This document shows positions 35,554-47,796 of a DNA stretch of 64,000 nucleotides, piece by piece; within the stretch, counting starts at the first letter, position 1; each line of letters opens with the position of its first letter. A program made the translations under genes and the position numbers. Where the stretch lies: positions 1,984,001 through 2,048,000 of the forward strand of contig NW_024468912.1 in the NCBI RefSeq assembly GCF_011745365.1. The letters run 5' to 3'. A model generated the notes under the pieces. That model saw only the letters and a list, made by a program, of their open reading frames with translations. It ran no database searches and was not told the DNA's origin. This DNA comes from Cryphonectria parasitica EP155 (lineage: Eukaryota; Ascomycota; Sordariomycetes; Diaporthales; Cryphonectriaceae).

Positions 35554-35644
35554 TGGAGAGACGTGCTCCGGCGGCAACAAGCCAAGCGACGGCAGCAAGC
35601 CAATAGCACAGCTGGTCCCTCTGCGGGTCCAAACTCAGCCTCCT

Positions 35645-35674
35645 GACCGCCTGGTAACAATTTACCAGGCGGTC
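35645..35674. repeat. inverted repeat (hairpin 2), near-palindrome
   Basis: Perfect 13-bp arms GACCGCCTGGTAA (35645-35657) and TTACCAGGCGGTC (35662-35674) around a four-base loop. Confidence 0.9.
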
Positions 35675-35996
35675 CCTATTCCAGGAGCGCAACCAAGACG
35701 ACCATTCAAGACTTTGGGAGAGAGTCCTTGAGGGGCGTCAAGAGAGTTTGTCGTGACCCAAACTCACCCGCAGAGGAGGGCCATGGCTGTGGCCGAAGCT
35801 GAGCCCACGGGTCAGGAGACTCCGACGCCCCAACATCGACGGTCAAGATGCTGCAACTTCAGCAGCCGACTTGGACGAGGCCTACGACGGTGCCGTTCTG
35901 ATTTATCATCCTCAGCTGCTATGGCTTGCAAGAAGTTCCCACGTGCTTCAGATTTCTGGCTGCAACCAACAAAACCAGCCATCGAAATACTTATTG

Positions 35997-36079
35997 GGAG
36001 GCCGAAGTTGAGTCTGTTGGTCGACTATTCCATCATCAAAATAGATGCTATCCCGATCAACAGACTCAACTTCGCCTCC
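35997..36079. repeat. inverted repeat (hairpin 3)
   Basis: Arms at 35997-36023 and 36054-36079 pair over about 26 bases with one bulge and one mismatch; the core GAAGTTGAGTCTGTTG is perfect over 16 bp. Loop is about 30 bases. Confidence 0.88.
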
Positions 36080-38192
36080 TCCATGAGCTCTCCGGGGGAA
36101 CAAGGAGCAGCGAGACGGACGAACGACATGAGCGAGTGGATGCTCGCAGAGGACGAGACCCAGCATCTCGATTATCAACAGCCTGCGTATGAAATCAACA
36201 ACCCAGGCGGCTTCGGTGCCGTTTTGATAATACGCTGTGTTCAAACTTGGTCCATATTTTCCGACTTCGACACCCACAACCCAGCCGTCCAAGTCTGCCC
36301 GTCACGTCGTACTGATGCTGCCCACTGCGCACCGCAATTATACCCGAGAGCCCAAGGGAATCTGGGGGGTAGTTTTCCATCAAACCGGTCTTTGAGAATA
36401 GCGACGACAACGACAACGACAAAGGAACGACCTAGCGAGGTACCTTAACAGGAGGAATGAGTGAGGAGGGGTCATGTAATCCTGGCAGCCTCCTTCACCA
36501 CTGTCACGCACCGTCTTCATTTCGAGGCTTTGAATGTTAGGCCCCAGATCATGTTCGAGGACATCTGGGCGGCGGTGCAGAATTCATGAAACGGCGGCCG
36601 TTATCCTAGGTAGACTTTTGCATAAATCAAACCACCTGACACACACTCTCTCTTCTCGCCCTACTTATAACTCTTTCACGAGATGCTTCTCTATGGCTTG
36701 ATAGCAAGGACACAGGCAAGAACATATCTACTGACCTGATCCCCCAAGTGCTTCCTATTATTTTATTCAGGATTGTGTAAACTAGAGAATGAAATGAAGC
36801 CACGATCCGCTCGACCTCTTCTATACTATCACCACCAATCTTGATAACGTAGTGATATGGCCAAGTGTGCAAATGAGTCCGTCGGAGTCGTACTTGAGCC
36901 GAGAGGACACGTCCCCAAGTACTACTCGTAGTCATGGACAGGTAAATGGAAGCGGTGATGCATTCCAAAGGGCCCCTCCCACCTCTTCGCTGACCAGTAC
37001 TTAGTGCTTGAAAGGGCGATGGGAGATAGACCTGGGGTCCCATTAACAGGGAGGGCGCTTGCTTGATGGGAATCTATCTCTCTTTCTCTCTCTCTCGTGG
37101 CCCATGCCAGTGTCCTCCTGTCGACCGAGATCACCCAAATGCATTTCTTCTTCTTTTTTTTCGTTTCTGGTGGAAAGTATGGGCGTAGACACATCTTGAA
37201 GGTAATAATGATGGCCAGGGAGATCTGCACTGTAATTCCACGGCAAGTATACCTACCTACTTGTGTACAGAGGGGGGGAAATAGTTGAGCGGTGACATGA
37301 CCCCCTGGTGCTTATTTGGGGTCCAGCAGGGGGGGAACCAACCACTTTCAGGGTCACCATATCCCACTGTTTACGACGGAGATCGTGGATGATGTACTTT
37401 CACGAAATGGATGGAATCACTCAGGAAGAATTCAAAGAGACGTTGTAATACAAATCAATTATACAAACTCAAGTGCTCATGCGCTAGTTATCTTTTCCCG
37501 CACTGCATCGCATCGTCGTTAGCAATCTTCGGTCCCAAGCTTTCCATCACTGAAATGCCCCGTTCCCTCTCCCAGAAGCTGAAAAAAAGAAACAGCAGGG
37601 AATTGCTCAGCTGTAAGGGGGGAAAAAATGCAACTACTGGATCACGTCATGAAAACTCCACGCCATGCTTATTGGGTCTCGTGGAAGTGACCCGGGCAGC
37701 AGTGAAAAGACGAGTCGCCCACCCAGAAAAGACATTGTATCCCCCCAATTCCAACTCCATCCATCCAGAGCTTATATGCAGTGGTATTTATGTACCTGTT
37801 CATTCCTTCCTACTTGAAATGCGGTGGGATGGGCACTTCTCACTAGTCTCGAAGACGATGATATATCCTCAAAAGTAATCATCATGGTGGATCTGTCGCA
37901 GTTGATCATGCCCATGTTGGCGCTTGGCCCTTTTCTTTCAAAGGCGAGATCTGCACCCTAAAAGGTCGGAACTATTGGAGAGCTCGGACCAACCACGCAC
38001 GGCACAGCACCTCAGACGCATGGTTCGAATATAGCCAGCCATCCAGCCAACTGGCCGAGTATGTAGGCGGCTAACGCGCATTATGTACTCGTCGATGATG
38101 GCTGCTCTAAGGAAATAGAGGCACCGGGCCCCTGCAGGTGGTTGTTGATTTGGCTGTGTGGCTTTTTTTGGGGGGGGTTTTTTTTTTTGGTT
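36080..38192. other. intergenic, downstream of the Seb1-like gene
   Basis: No coding signal. Includes a (CT) tract at about 37078-37098. The last part is the 3' flank of the minus-strand CID-RRM gene, with a G/T homopolymer stretch (about 38163-38190) immediately after its stop codon. Confidence 0.4.
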
Positions 38193-39589
38193 TTAATAAG
38201 GAGGATTGTTGATGGCATCAGACCCCATTGCCGGGAAAGCAAAGCCAGGAGGATAGACAGGCATGCCCTGCTGATTTGTAGAGATACCGTAACCAAAACC
38301 TGGCACGATGGGCTCGTCATTTGGGTTGCCGGCATTGTTGGGCCGATCGTCGTCGCGACGGTGGGCGTGGTGGTCCCGACCGCCCCCACCACCACCGCGT
38401 CTGCCGTGTCGGCGATCATTCCGATCTTCATTGTGGTGCGTCGACTTGGGGCCATGGCTGCCGCCCTTGTCGGTCTGCATACGGCGAGAGATGGCCTTGG
38501 ACGACACACCGGCGCCGATCTCGATGTCTGGCTCCTCGACGACCATGCCATGGGTGATAGGCTGGCCACCGCTGCCACCGAACGGCGCCGTGAGCATCCA
38601 CTTTCGGTCAGCCTCGGTCAGCTTGTGGATGGGAATTACGCTGATGCCCGTCTGGTAGTCGCTGCAGTCCCTGGGCCCGAACCCAACGCCCCATCTCGTA
38701 CGGAGCTGGGCGTCCGGGCTGCGGCCGTCCTCCATGGCCTCCTTCGCATTGACAGCATCCTTACGGGTGTACATCTTGACGAACGCGTGGCGCTTCTCTT
38801 TATTGACAATACACGTCTGGACGGTACCGAAGCGGTTGAAGATGGCCCGCAGCTCATGCTCGGGGCATGTCACCCCGCCCACGAACAGCGTACGGCTCAG
38901 CACCTTGATGTGATTATTGGGAAGGGACGGGTCAAACTGCACAAACTTGTCCTGTTGCGAGGGAGAGGCAGGCATCTCACCATCACCGCGCCGCGGGCTC
39001 GAGCCACGACGCCCACCAGGTGGCGAGCGCTGCCGATAGGAACGACCACCCCGCTCCCGATCGTCATAGCGATCACGCGGTGGAGAGTTACGGCCATGGT
39101 CGCCAAAACGACGGTCATCACGACCACGAGGAGAGTCACGGTGATCCCAGCGACGTCCTGGGGAGCGCGAGCGCGATCTACCACGCGCTCCACCGGTAGG
39201 AGATCTCAAAGCATGGTCATCAGGCCTTGGAGGAGCCCAACCACTGCTGCTGCCACTGGGGGCCATCGGGTACGCACCCTGGTTGGGCGGCGCTACTTGA
39301 GGTGGTGCGCCCGGAGCGGCGCCGTTGTTGCCGGCAAGAGCCTTCACCACGGCAGCAATTTGCTCAGCTGGGAGGCCCTTCTGGATCAGCTGCTGGATAA
39401 GCGCCACCTGCAGCGCCGTCGGGTCACCGCCTGCAGCGGCCCCTGGTGCAGCGTTGCCTGTCATTCCAATGCCCATGGCAGCTACACCATTCTGAACGTT
39501 GCTAAAGTTGGGCATAGCTGTGGGCTGGGTCTGGGGCGGCATAAAGGGAGGAGCAGATGTTCCCATTGGGGGGAGAGCAGGCTGTGGTG

Positions 39590-39630
<41 letters not shown>

Positions 39631-40938
39631 AAAAAGGGCAAACCTAGGCCTGGCTGGGCAGGATTCATGAAAGATGGAGCTGTGAGGTTACTAGGGAGCC
39701 CAGAAGTAGTGTAAGGAGCAGATACTGGGGCTGGTGTGGGAGCTGCTGGGGCTGCACTGCTCTGGACCGCCTTGTTCTGGTTCTGCTGCTGGGCAATGTT
39801 CTTGATGGTAGCAAGAGTCTCGACAATGTTGGCTGGGAGTACTGGTGGTGCTGGGGTTGGCTGAGCCTGAGCATTGTTGCCAAGAGATGCCAGCACATTG
39901 GGAGGTGGGCTGCCTGGGGGGGTGGTTGATGATTCTACAGAAAGTGAATTCGCCAGTCAGATTCTGCTACTGTCGTGTACATGGGTGGGTGGGTGGATGT
40001 CTCCCCGCAGATACTCAATGTAAGGCTGCAACAGCCACATTTGGGATACTTGGAGGCTTATTGGGTGATCGACGGTGGTGGTGGTGGGGGGGGGGGGAAG
40101 GACGGGTTCTCTTGGTGGGGTGGACTTACGGCTGAGTTTCTGCCTGAAGCCCTCAGTCATTGCAGTAGGAAAGGTCTGTCCCTTTTCCCAGATGTCGACG
40201 AGCTTCTTAATCTTGTCCTACATGGGGAGAACAAATACATGAGTGAGCTACTGTTCACGAAGACCTTACTGAACCAGCAGCGACAAGTAGTCTAGATGGT
40301 CTCACTAGAGGAAGATACTGTCGAGGCTGGTGATATTTCCTGTTATGGGGTACGATGTGTTTGACATACCTTTTGGTCCTGAGGGGCAGAAGAGATGATG
40401 TCGTTCATCAGGACAGGCATCAGCTCAGTCACCCTGTTCACGCCAGCAGCAAATGTGCCATCTGGTGCAGCACTGTTGACAGGTTGACCTTGCTGCTTGG
40501 CCTGCTCGAGCCACTTGCGGGTTACAGAGTCTACAACGTAGAGCACACCAAGTTTATGGGTACCAGGGGCCTTCTTGAAGTGGGTGAATATCTTCTGAAT
40601 GAGAACAGACTCGGACTAACATCAAAACAAGGGATGCAAGTCAGTATAAAAAGGGCAAACAACCAGGAAAACACAAATACACGACAATGATTGGTGTGTG
40701 GCGGAGGAATGGGAGAAAACGGGACGGTGGGAGTAAGGGAGTGCGCCGCGCCGTACATGACCGTATTGACGTGGCTTGTGTTAAGATGTTGAGCAAGGGG
40801 GCATCATCATTTCCGTACCTGAACATTGGCAATGCAGAGCGCCGTGATCGCGCTGATCCTAGAGCCTGATACTCCAGGAGGCTTGAGGGCAAGCATTGCC
40901 AGGAGGTTGGTCTCCAGATCTGCTACGGCAGACGACAT
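38193..40938 (-). CDS. Seb1/Nrd1-like CID and RRM transcription-termination factor
   Basis: Binds the RNA polymerase II C-terminal domain and nascent RNA to direct 3'-end processing and termination, as fission-yeast Seb1 and yeast Nrd1 do. Minus-strand exons 40819-40938, 40370-40615, 40130-40217, 38193-39934; 731 aa. The CID spans about residues 1-150 (MSSAVADLETNLLAMLALKP, LGVLYVVDSVTRKWLEQA, DKIKKLVDIWEKGQTFP). Residues about 165-370 are Gln/Pro/Ala-rich with a poly-Gln run from a CTG repeat (39592-39630). An SR/RG-rich segment follows (RGRSRSRSPGRRWDHRD). The RRM starts near residue 495 with SRTLFVGGVT and KRHAFVKMYTRKDA, followed by the Nrd1/Seb1-specific extension TRWGVGFGPRDCSDYQTG. Introns (203, 152 and 195 bp) are longer than elsewhere in the window. 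It resembles Seb1 more than Nrd1, but naming by ortholog is inference. Confidence 0.9.
39592..39630. repeat. CTG/CAG repeat encoding poly-Gln
   Basis: About 13 CTG triplets on the plus strand, read as CAG codons in the minus-strand CID-RRM gene. Confidence 0.95.
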
Positions 40939-43134
40939 GGTGATGGACCTGGTTGGGTCGACAGCCAGGGGAGAGGCCACACACTACTTGTCGAAAAGGC
41001 GATCAACGCTCTACCAGCTTCGTGGTTTTTTTTTTTTTTTTTTTGGTGTTGTCTAGCACCTGTTGTGAGGCAAGAGAACAACAGCGGGAGCCCCTGTGGA
41101 GGACGCGGCTTGGTGAAAATCAATTGCAACCAAGAAACGTGTGCCTGTCCAAGTTTCTTTCAATTTTCCTCCTCTGACGCCAGATCTGACGACCTTGGTA
41201 AAAGGTGTTGGCTACAGAGGCACTGCTGCGACGGTACGGAGGCAAGACTCTCGCTCTCTGGCACCTGGTTCTCAAGGAAAGGAGTGCCAGTGTACGCGAC
41301 GCTTTGCGAAAAGAGAGTCAAGGACCAGATGATCCAGAGACAGTACGGTGATGTACGATGGTCAAACGGCACAGCCTAGATCTGGAGGGTCCTTGTTTAC
41401 TGCGAGAGGCAGGCAAAAATTTCTAGAGCTGGGCCGACGTCTTTTTGGGTCTGTGACTGGACGCGTCTCTTCTTCTTTTCTCTTCGAGGTGGCGCAGCAC
41501 TGTCTGTGGCAAGGAAAACTTCCAGATCAATCTGCAGTTGGTTGAAAACAGGCTAGAAGATGCCGAGACTACTGCAAATGTGATGAAAATCAAGTCGGGT
41601 GGATGGATACTCGATGAAATCTAACACGGGTGGCCGTGTTACTGCCAAGGTGTTGTTGAGTTGTTTTGGATGGTAGAAAAGAGAGATTAGAAAATTTGGA
41701 GGTGGCAGATGATGGGGGTTTTAATCGAACGGCAGGCGCATATGAGGGTGGGCAGGGGCAAAAACTCTGGTAGGTAGGTGACTTGGCCAGTGCCTAATGT
41801 GAAGAAGGGGGCTAGTGAGGTTAGCGTGTCCGGCAATGCCACTGTCAGTGGGCTCTCACAGCAGCTGCAGGACAGTAGCACGTGGGCCGGAAAACCTGGA
41901 ACATTCACTAACAATATTTTCCAAGGAGCCAGTAAGGACGTAGCAGAGTATGAGGTACCTCTATTTGCCAATCACTGCTGCCGGTCTCCATCTGATATTT
42001 TTCTTATCTCAAATGACTTCACCCTGACCTCTATGTATGTGTTTTCTTTGTTCCTTTTTCTTCTTCTTGAAGATCTCTGGTTATGGTTCTTCCTCTTGAC
42101 ATGTTTCAGCGTCGGAGAAAAGATTATTGGGGGGGGGGGAGGGGATACATACTATCTGAAGTGGGCCGGGGATTTGATGAAGAGCGAGTCGCGAGCCGAA
42201 ACGTTCCAGCTGCTGAGTTTGAAGCGGAGGCTACGCAACCCTCCTGTCAGAGCTGTTTGGTTGGGCCGGGGCAAACTTAGCGAGCTATCCCTCCTCCCTC
42301 ATGCTGGGTTACTCTTCACATTTTCGTTGCACAGGACCTCTCCCCGCAGAACACGAAAATGCGAGGGGGTTTGGATTGAAATTGATATTTGATGACACGA
42401 AGACGATTTATAATTAGACCTTAGATCGGTAGTTCTCGTTTCGTACCATGTATGGCATATATTGTCGTCTGAGCGAACGCCACTGCGCTATGAGCGTAAA
42501 TTGAGCGCAATGCGCGTGTTCGGACCTCTCGCAGCTACTATGTAGCTGAGCTGCCAGCGTATCTTCTGACGTCAAGGCTGGATGAATTTGGGGCTTTGGG
42601 GGGAAGCATTTTTTTTTAACCCGATTCGGGGGTAGTATCAGTACACGCCGTAAGTACATAGTACATAAAATACAATATACAACCATGAATGCGTACATCG
42701 CGCGTAGGCCCTCCTCTTGTAATCTGGTGATATCATAGCGGAGGTATTCAGTGCTGCCTCTTCTTCCAAAATGTTTAATTGATTTATCTCTCGCAGCCAG
42801 AGCACATTGAGATCTGAGGTGTCCATCATCAATGTGTGAAAGTTGGTAGTCTGGCTTTGTAGCGAGAACCTGGACCTGGGGCAGGGATGTGTTGAGAATC
42901 CAGATTCGGCTACCCTCGTCGTATCCTTTTCGTCTACCCCGGAAGCCCACGGCCATCAAAATTCGCGCTTTTTTGTCCGAGCTGCCCTGCTTGGTACCGA
43001 TCTCTTTTTCCTTCCGGCCGAATTTCTATCTGTTCTCCTATCTCGCAGTGTTTTTTGCATCCCTTACCCTTCTTCACTTCTCTACTCCCTCGCCTTCTCT
43101 TTTCACATCCAGAACAGCACCGTCTGCCTTCAAG
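40939..43134. other. divergent intergenic region, seb1-like gene / citrate synthase
   Basis: Shared 2.2-kb promoter space. A T-run (41024-41044) lies about 100 bases upstream of the minus-strand start. The 43050-43134 part is C/T-rich as in leaders of highly expressed fungal genes. Long overlapping open frames (41778-42392 plus, 42414-42959 minus) have no domain or good start and are not called. Confidence 0.45.
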
Positions 43135-44892
43135 ATGGCTTCTGCTATGCGCCTCGGCTCTTCCGCTCTGAGGACCTCTCTGAGGACCTCTGCCTTCCGA
43201 CCTACCTCCTTCAACACCGTCCGCTGCTACAGCGCGAAGACACAGGTATGCCCTGACCAAACCGACCCGTGCTGCTGGCCCTTTGATGCGCCTTGCTGCT
43301 GACACCTCTGCCGTCTACTAGACCCTGAAGGAGCGTTTCGCCGAGCTTCTGCCCGAGAAGATCGAGGAAATCAAGGCCCTCCGCAAGTTAGTAACGACCA
43401 ATGTCTTCCTATATACACCCCTTCCTGCGCCGGAATCGATGTGGCTGACTTGAGCTTCGGATTACAGGGAGAATGGCTCCAAGGTTGTCGACAAGGTGAC
43501 CCTCGACCAGGTCTACGGTGGTGCCCGTGGCATCAAGTGCCTGGTCTGGGAGGGTTCTGTCCTCGACTCCGAGGAGGGCATCCGCTTCCGTGGCAAGACC
43601 ATTCCCGAGTGCCAGGAGCTCCTCCCCAAGGCTCCCGGTGGCAAGGAGCCCCTGCCTGAGGGTAAGTCATAATCTCGATGGAGGCGGACAATCTTCCACT
43701 GCTGTGCTTCGCGCGTCGTGTGCTGATCTCAATGGTTGCTTAGGTCTTTTCTGGCTCCTCCTGACCGGCGAGGTCCCCACCGAGCAACAGGTCCGCGACC
43801 TGTCCGCCGAGTGGGCCGCCCGCTCTGATGTGCCCAAGTTCGTCGAGGAGCTCATCGACCGCTGCCCCTCGGACCTGCACCCCATGGCCCAGTTCTCTCT
43901 CGCCGTCACCGCCCTCGAGCACACCTCGTCGTTCGCCAAGGCCTACGCCAAGGGCATCAACAAGAAGGAATACTGGAGCCACACCTTTGAGGACTCTATG
44001 GACCTGATCGCGAAGCTGCCCACCATCGCCGCTCGCATCTACCAGAACGTCTTCAAGGGCGGCAAGGTTGCCGCCGTCCAGAAGGACAAGGACTACTCGT
44101 TCAACTTCGCCAACCAGCTGGGCTTCGGCAACAACACCGACTTCATCGAGCTGCTGCGTCTTTACCTGACCATCCACACCGACCACGAGGGTGGCAACGT
44201 CAGCGCCCACACCACTCACCTGGTTGGCAGCGCCCTCAGCTCCCCCTTCCTGTCCGTCTCCGCCGGTCTTCAGGGTCTGGCTGGTCCCCTGCACGGCCTA
44301 GCCAACCAGGAGGTGCTGAACTGGCTCACCGAGATGAAGAAGGCTATTGGTGATGACCTGAGCGACAAAGCCATCACTGACTACCTGTGGTCCACCCTGA
44401 ACGCCGGCCGTGTAGTCCCCGGCTACGGCCACGCTGTGCTCCGCAAGACCGACCCTCGCTACATGGCGCAGCGCAAGTTCGCCCAGGAGAAGATGCCCGA
44501 GGACCCCATGTTCCAGCTGGTCAGCCAGGTGTACAAGATCGCCCCCGGCGTCCTGACCGAGCACGGCAAGACCAAGAACCCCTACCCCAACGTCGATGCC
44601 CACTCCGGTGTCCTGCTTCAGTACTACGGTCTGACCGAGGCCAACTACTACACTGTCCTGTTCGGTGTGTCCCGCGCCATCGGTGTCCTGCCCCAGCTGA
44701 TCATCGACCGCGCCGTCGGCGCCCCCATCGAGAGGTAAGCTTCGTATCTTCCTTGTTTTTGTGTGTTTTTTTTTTTAATCCCAAGGGGCTGCGCGCTCCT
44801 TTTACCGTATCTAGCCTGCTGACGAGAGGTGACCCCCCAGACCCAAGTCCTTCTCCACCGAGAAGTGGATCGAGATTTGCAAGAAGCTCTAA
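43135..44892 (+). CDS. cit1: citrate synthase, mitochondrial
   Basis: Condenses acetyl-CoA with oxaloacetate to citrate in the mitochondrial matrix. Exons 43135-43245, 43322-43386, 43468-43661, 43744-44734, 44841-44892; 470 aa, close to the 469 of Neurospora. Residues about 1-35 form a basic, Ser/Ala-rich presequence ([20 protein letters not shown]). Motifs: [37 protein letters not shown], the His-bearing region [16 protein letters not shown], and [16 protein letters not shown] with the catalytic Asp. The C-terminus ...WIEICKKL is not a PTS1, so this is the mitochondrial isoform rather than a glyoxylate or methylcitrate one. The last exon is only 52 nt. Codon bias is strong. It is followed on the same strand by the citrate carrier. 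Confidence 0.97.
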
Positions 44893-46592
44893 GCCGACTG
44901 CGAAAAAAAGTTTCAGGAGACGAGAAGATACACTGGCATTTTCAGTTAAGACAAAGGACATCTCTACTACACAGCACACAGCACACCAGGGGCACGAAGG
45001 AATTCGGATAGACTTTTCTTTTGAATTGAGGGATGCTAGGAAAAATTTACAGGTGCGCGACTGGTGGGGAGGTTAGACCTGATGGAGAGCGAAATACCCC
45101 GTCACTCGTGGCGCTTGTACATTATGAAACTCTTGTATCCCAGGAGCGAAGGAAAAATATGAAATAAAATGTAAGATCTGACTGACGCAGAGAACATGAC
45201 GAGATCAGGCATCTGATTTGGGCAGAGGAGGGATCCCAAGCATCCTTCGCGACCTGTCTGTTGCTGATTTTCAGGATCTGTACGACAATCCCCATAATCT
45301 GTGGCTGACGGCTGAGACTGTGAGCTGGTAGCTAGGGTTGTCAATCCCGAGCCTGCAAGAACCGAAACCCAAGCAAGGCCGTCCGTCGAGCTGGGTGCTA
45401 GCTCCGGGGGTGGGGGGGGGGGATGCGCTGCTATCATATCTGATCATTTGGGTTGAGAAGAATGACTGAGAGAAGCGAGCTGGAGCCCTAAGATTTTTTT
45501 TGTGGTTCCTTGTAGAGCGTTGAGAAGGTGACCATGTCTTTTGAGATGTCCCGGCTCCGGGGAAAGGCTTTGTTGAGATCCATCAGTTGGGGGGACCCCA
45601 GTCAAGAAAGGGTACACCTGCTCACCACAGATTTTCTATGTCTTTCCAAAGTACTTCGTATCGTGTCACCGCTGTATCACAGTGGTCTTGTAGGCCAGCG
45701 TGCCAGGGCCCTCAGCAGCTCAACCCACCACCAGTCGGGGTTCGAGGGAAGGTTGAGCCCCCCCCCAAATCTGTAAGACCCTGGCCCCCTGTATATTCGC
45801 AAGGTTCCCGAGCCCAGAAAGCAGCAAGCACCTTGGGGCACTTGGAAAGCCGGTTACCCTACTGCTGATTGTCCCGAAGCCATCTGGAGCTGCTTTTTGT
45901 TCTGTTGTTATTCTTCTCAGCTGAAAGCCATCTATCTCATCCTCCCCCCTGACCCTCGGTCTCTTTTTGACACTGTCTCCTCCAGTCTTCCCACCTTGTG
46001 AATTTCATCGACACTTGAGAATTGAACGATTGTCCGTCCACTGTCAAACCTTGTAAGTTTCCCTGACTTGATAGTGGTTGTTTTGTCTCAATCAAGTTTG
46101 GCGCCGGAGGCTTGGGGGAGAGCTCTCCACTGGGCGAAGGAGGGGAATGGGGGAAGGACCTCTGGGGAGCTTGCTTGGGAAACTCCGGTGACCAGGCACC
46201 ATCACCGAAGACACGCTGTTTACCGACTGACATGTGCAACACCCAGGTCTCCGAATCCACCGACATCTCCCGCACCACCTTGTTCCCCTTTTTTTTTTTG
46301 TCTTGTCTCCCTTCTCTTGTGAGACAATAGGAAACCTCAACCAGAACCATTCTTGAGTCTCAGCCTGTCTATCACAGTCGCCTCTTCCCTTGTGTGTATT
46401 ACCCAACCCCTTCCCAAATGCTCCGACAGACGATCATCAAGAGGATAGAAAGTTTCCATTTCGTGTATATCTGTCCCTAATCTGTGCGATACCAAAAAAC
46501 AAAGTAGCCCCTCAACCAAAGCCCCTCCTGCGAAGAAGCACCCTACTTCCCTTGGTCAGGGCCCCCTCCCCCGTCAATCTTCCGCCATCGTC
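44893..46592. other. intergenic, cit1 3' end and yhm2 leader
   Basis: AAATAAAATG near 45160 is a likely poly(A) signal for cit1. The last 400 bases before the carrier gene are C/T-rich leader-like sequence and may hold 5' UTR introns. No gene seen. Confidence 0.4.
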
Positions 46593-47796
46593 ATGTCCGC
46601 CGTCGCCACCGTGCCGACTCCGGCTCCGGAGAAGAAGAAGCTGGAGAAGAAGCCCATCAAGTTCTCCAACCTGCTCCTCGGAGCCGGCCTCAACTTGTTC
46701 GAGGTCACCTCCCTCGGCCAGCCCCTCGAGGTCGTCAAGACCACCATGGCTGCCCACCGTGGCGACGGCTTCATGTCCGCCCTGGGCCGTATCTGGTCCC
46801 GCGGTGGTGTGTTTGGCTGTACGTATAAAAAGCAGAAAACAAGGAGAGGAAAAAAGAAGTCCAAACCTCTTTCTCCCCTTCTTCTCTTTGCACCCGTGAT
46901 CAGATAAGAAATGAGGCTGACCTGACCTGATCCCATTCGCCTCGTCTCATAGTCTACCAAGGCCTTATTCCCTGGGCCTGGATCGAGGCATCCACCAAGG
47001 GCGCCGTGCTCCTCTTCGTCGCCTCCGAGGCCGAATACTACGCGCGTAATGCCGGCGCGTCCGAATTCCTCGGTGGCATCACGGGTGGCGTGGCGGGCGG
47101 TGTGGCTCAGGCCTACGCCACTATGGGCTTCTGCACCTGCATGAAGACGGTCGAGATCACCAAACACAAGGTCGTCTCCGCCGGCGGCAAACCCCCCTCC
47201 ACCTGGGCCACCTTCGCCGACATCTACCGCCGCGAGGGCATCCGCGGCATCAACAAGGGCGTCAACGCTGTCGCCATCCGCCAGATGACCAACTGGGGCA
47301 GCCGTTTCGGTCTCTCCCGCCTCGCCGAGCAGGGTATCCGCAGGGCCACCGGCAAGGAGCACGGCGAGAAGCTCAGCGCCGCCGAGAAGATCCTCGCCTC
47401 CAGCCTTGGTGGCGGCATGTCCGCCTGGAACCAGCCCATCGAGGTCATCCGCGTTGAGATGCAGAGCAAGACGGAGGACCCTAAGCGCCCCAAGAAGATG
47501 ACCGTGGGCAACACCTTCAGGTACATTTACCAGTCCAATGGCATCAAGGGTCTATACCGCGGTGTAACCCCCCGCATCGGCCTGAGCATGTGGCAGACAG
47601 TTTGCATGGTTGCTCTTGGCGATATGTGAGTCCACGCCCCCCCCCCCCCTTTCCCCAACGCCCTTTTGCTTCCTATAGCATCTGTCTGGCCTGTATCAAG
47701 TTTCATTAAGCTGACGCGTGATTATTTGTTTGCAATTACAGTGCTAAGGGTATGGTTGAAAAGGTGACTGGTGACGCCGTCACCACTAAGCATTAA
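46593..47796 (+). CDS. yhm2: mitochondrial citrate/2-oxoglutarate carrier (Yhm2 type)
   Basis: Inner-membrane carrier exchanging citrate for 2-oxoglutarate; in yeast it exports citrate and supports cytosolic NADPH. Exons 46593-46818, 46953-47625, 47742-47796; 317 aa (yeast 314). It is recognised by the divergent mitochondrial-carrier repeats of this subfamily: [36 protein letters not shown] and [20 protein letters not shown] at the ends of helices 1, 3 and 5, in which the usual PxD/ExxR/K motifs are partly replaced, plus [20 protein letters not shown] and [14 protein letters not shown]. Junction phases are 1 and 2. The second intron contains a C-run (about 47638-47650). Strong codon bias. It sits 1.7 kb downstream of citrate synthase. 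Confidence 0.93.

Noticed and set aside
38142..39632. 496-codon plus-strand ORF opposite the Seb1-like gene
   Set aside because: Shadow of the GC-rich last exon of the minus-strand gene; low-complexity product.
41778..42392. 204-codon plus-strand ORF
   Set aside because: No domain, includes homopolymer-coded stretches, lies in a promoter region, and its frame is not supported by splice-site logic.
42414..42959. 181-codon minus-strand ORF upstream of citrate synthase
   Set aside because: Non-ATG start, no motif, and it overlaps the likely cit1 promoter and leader.
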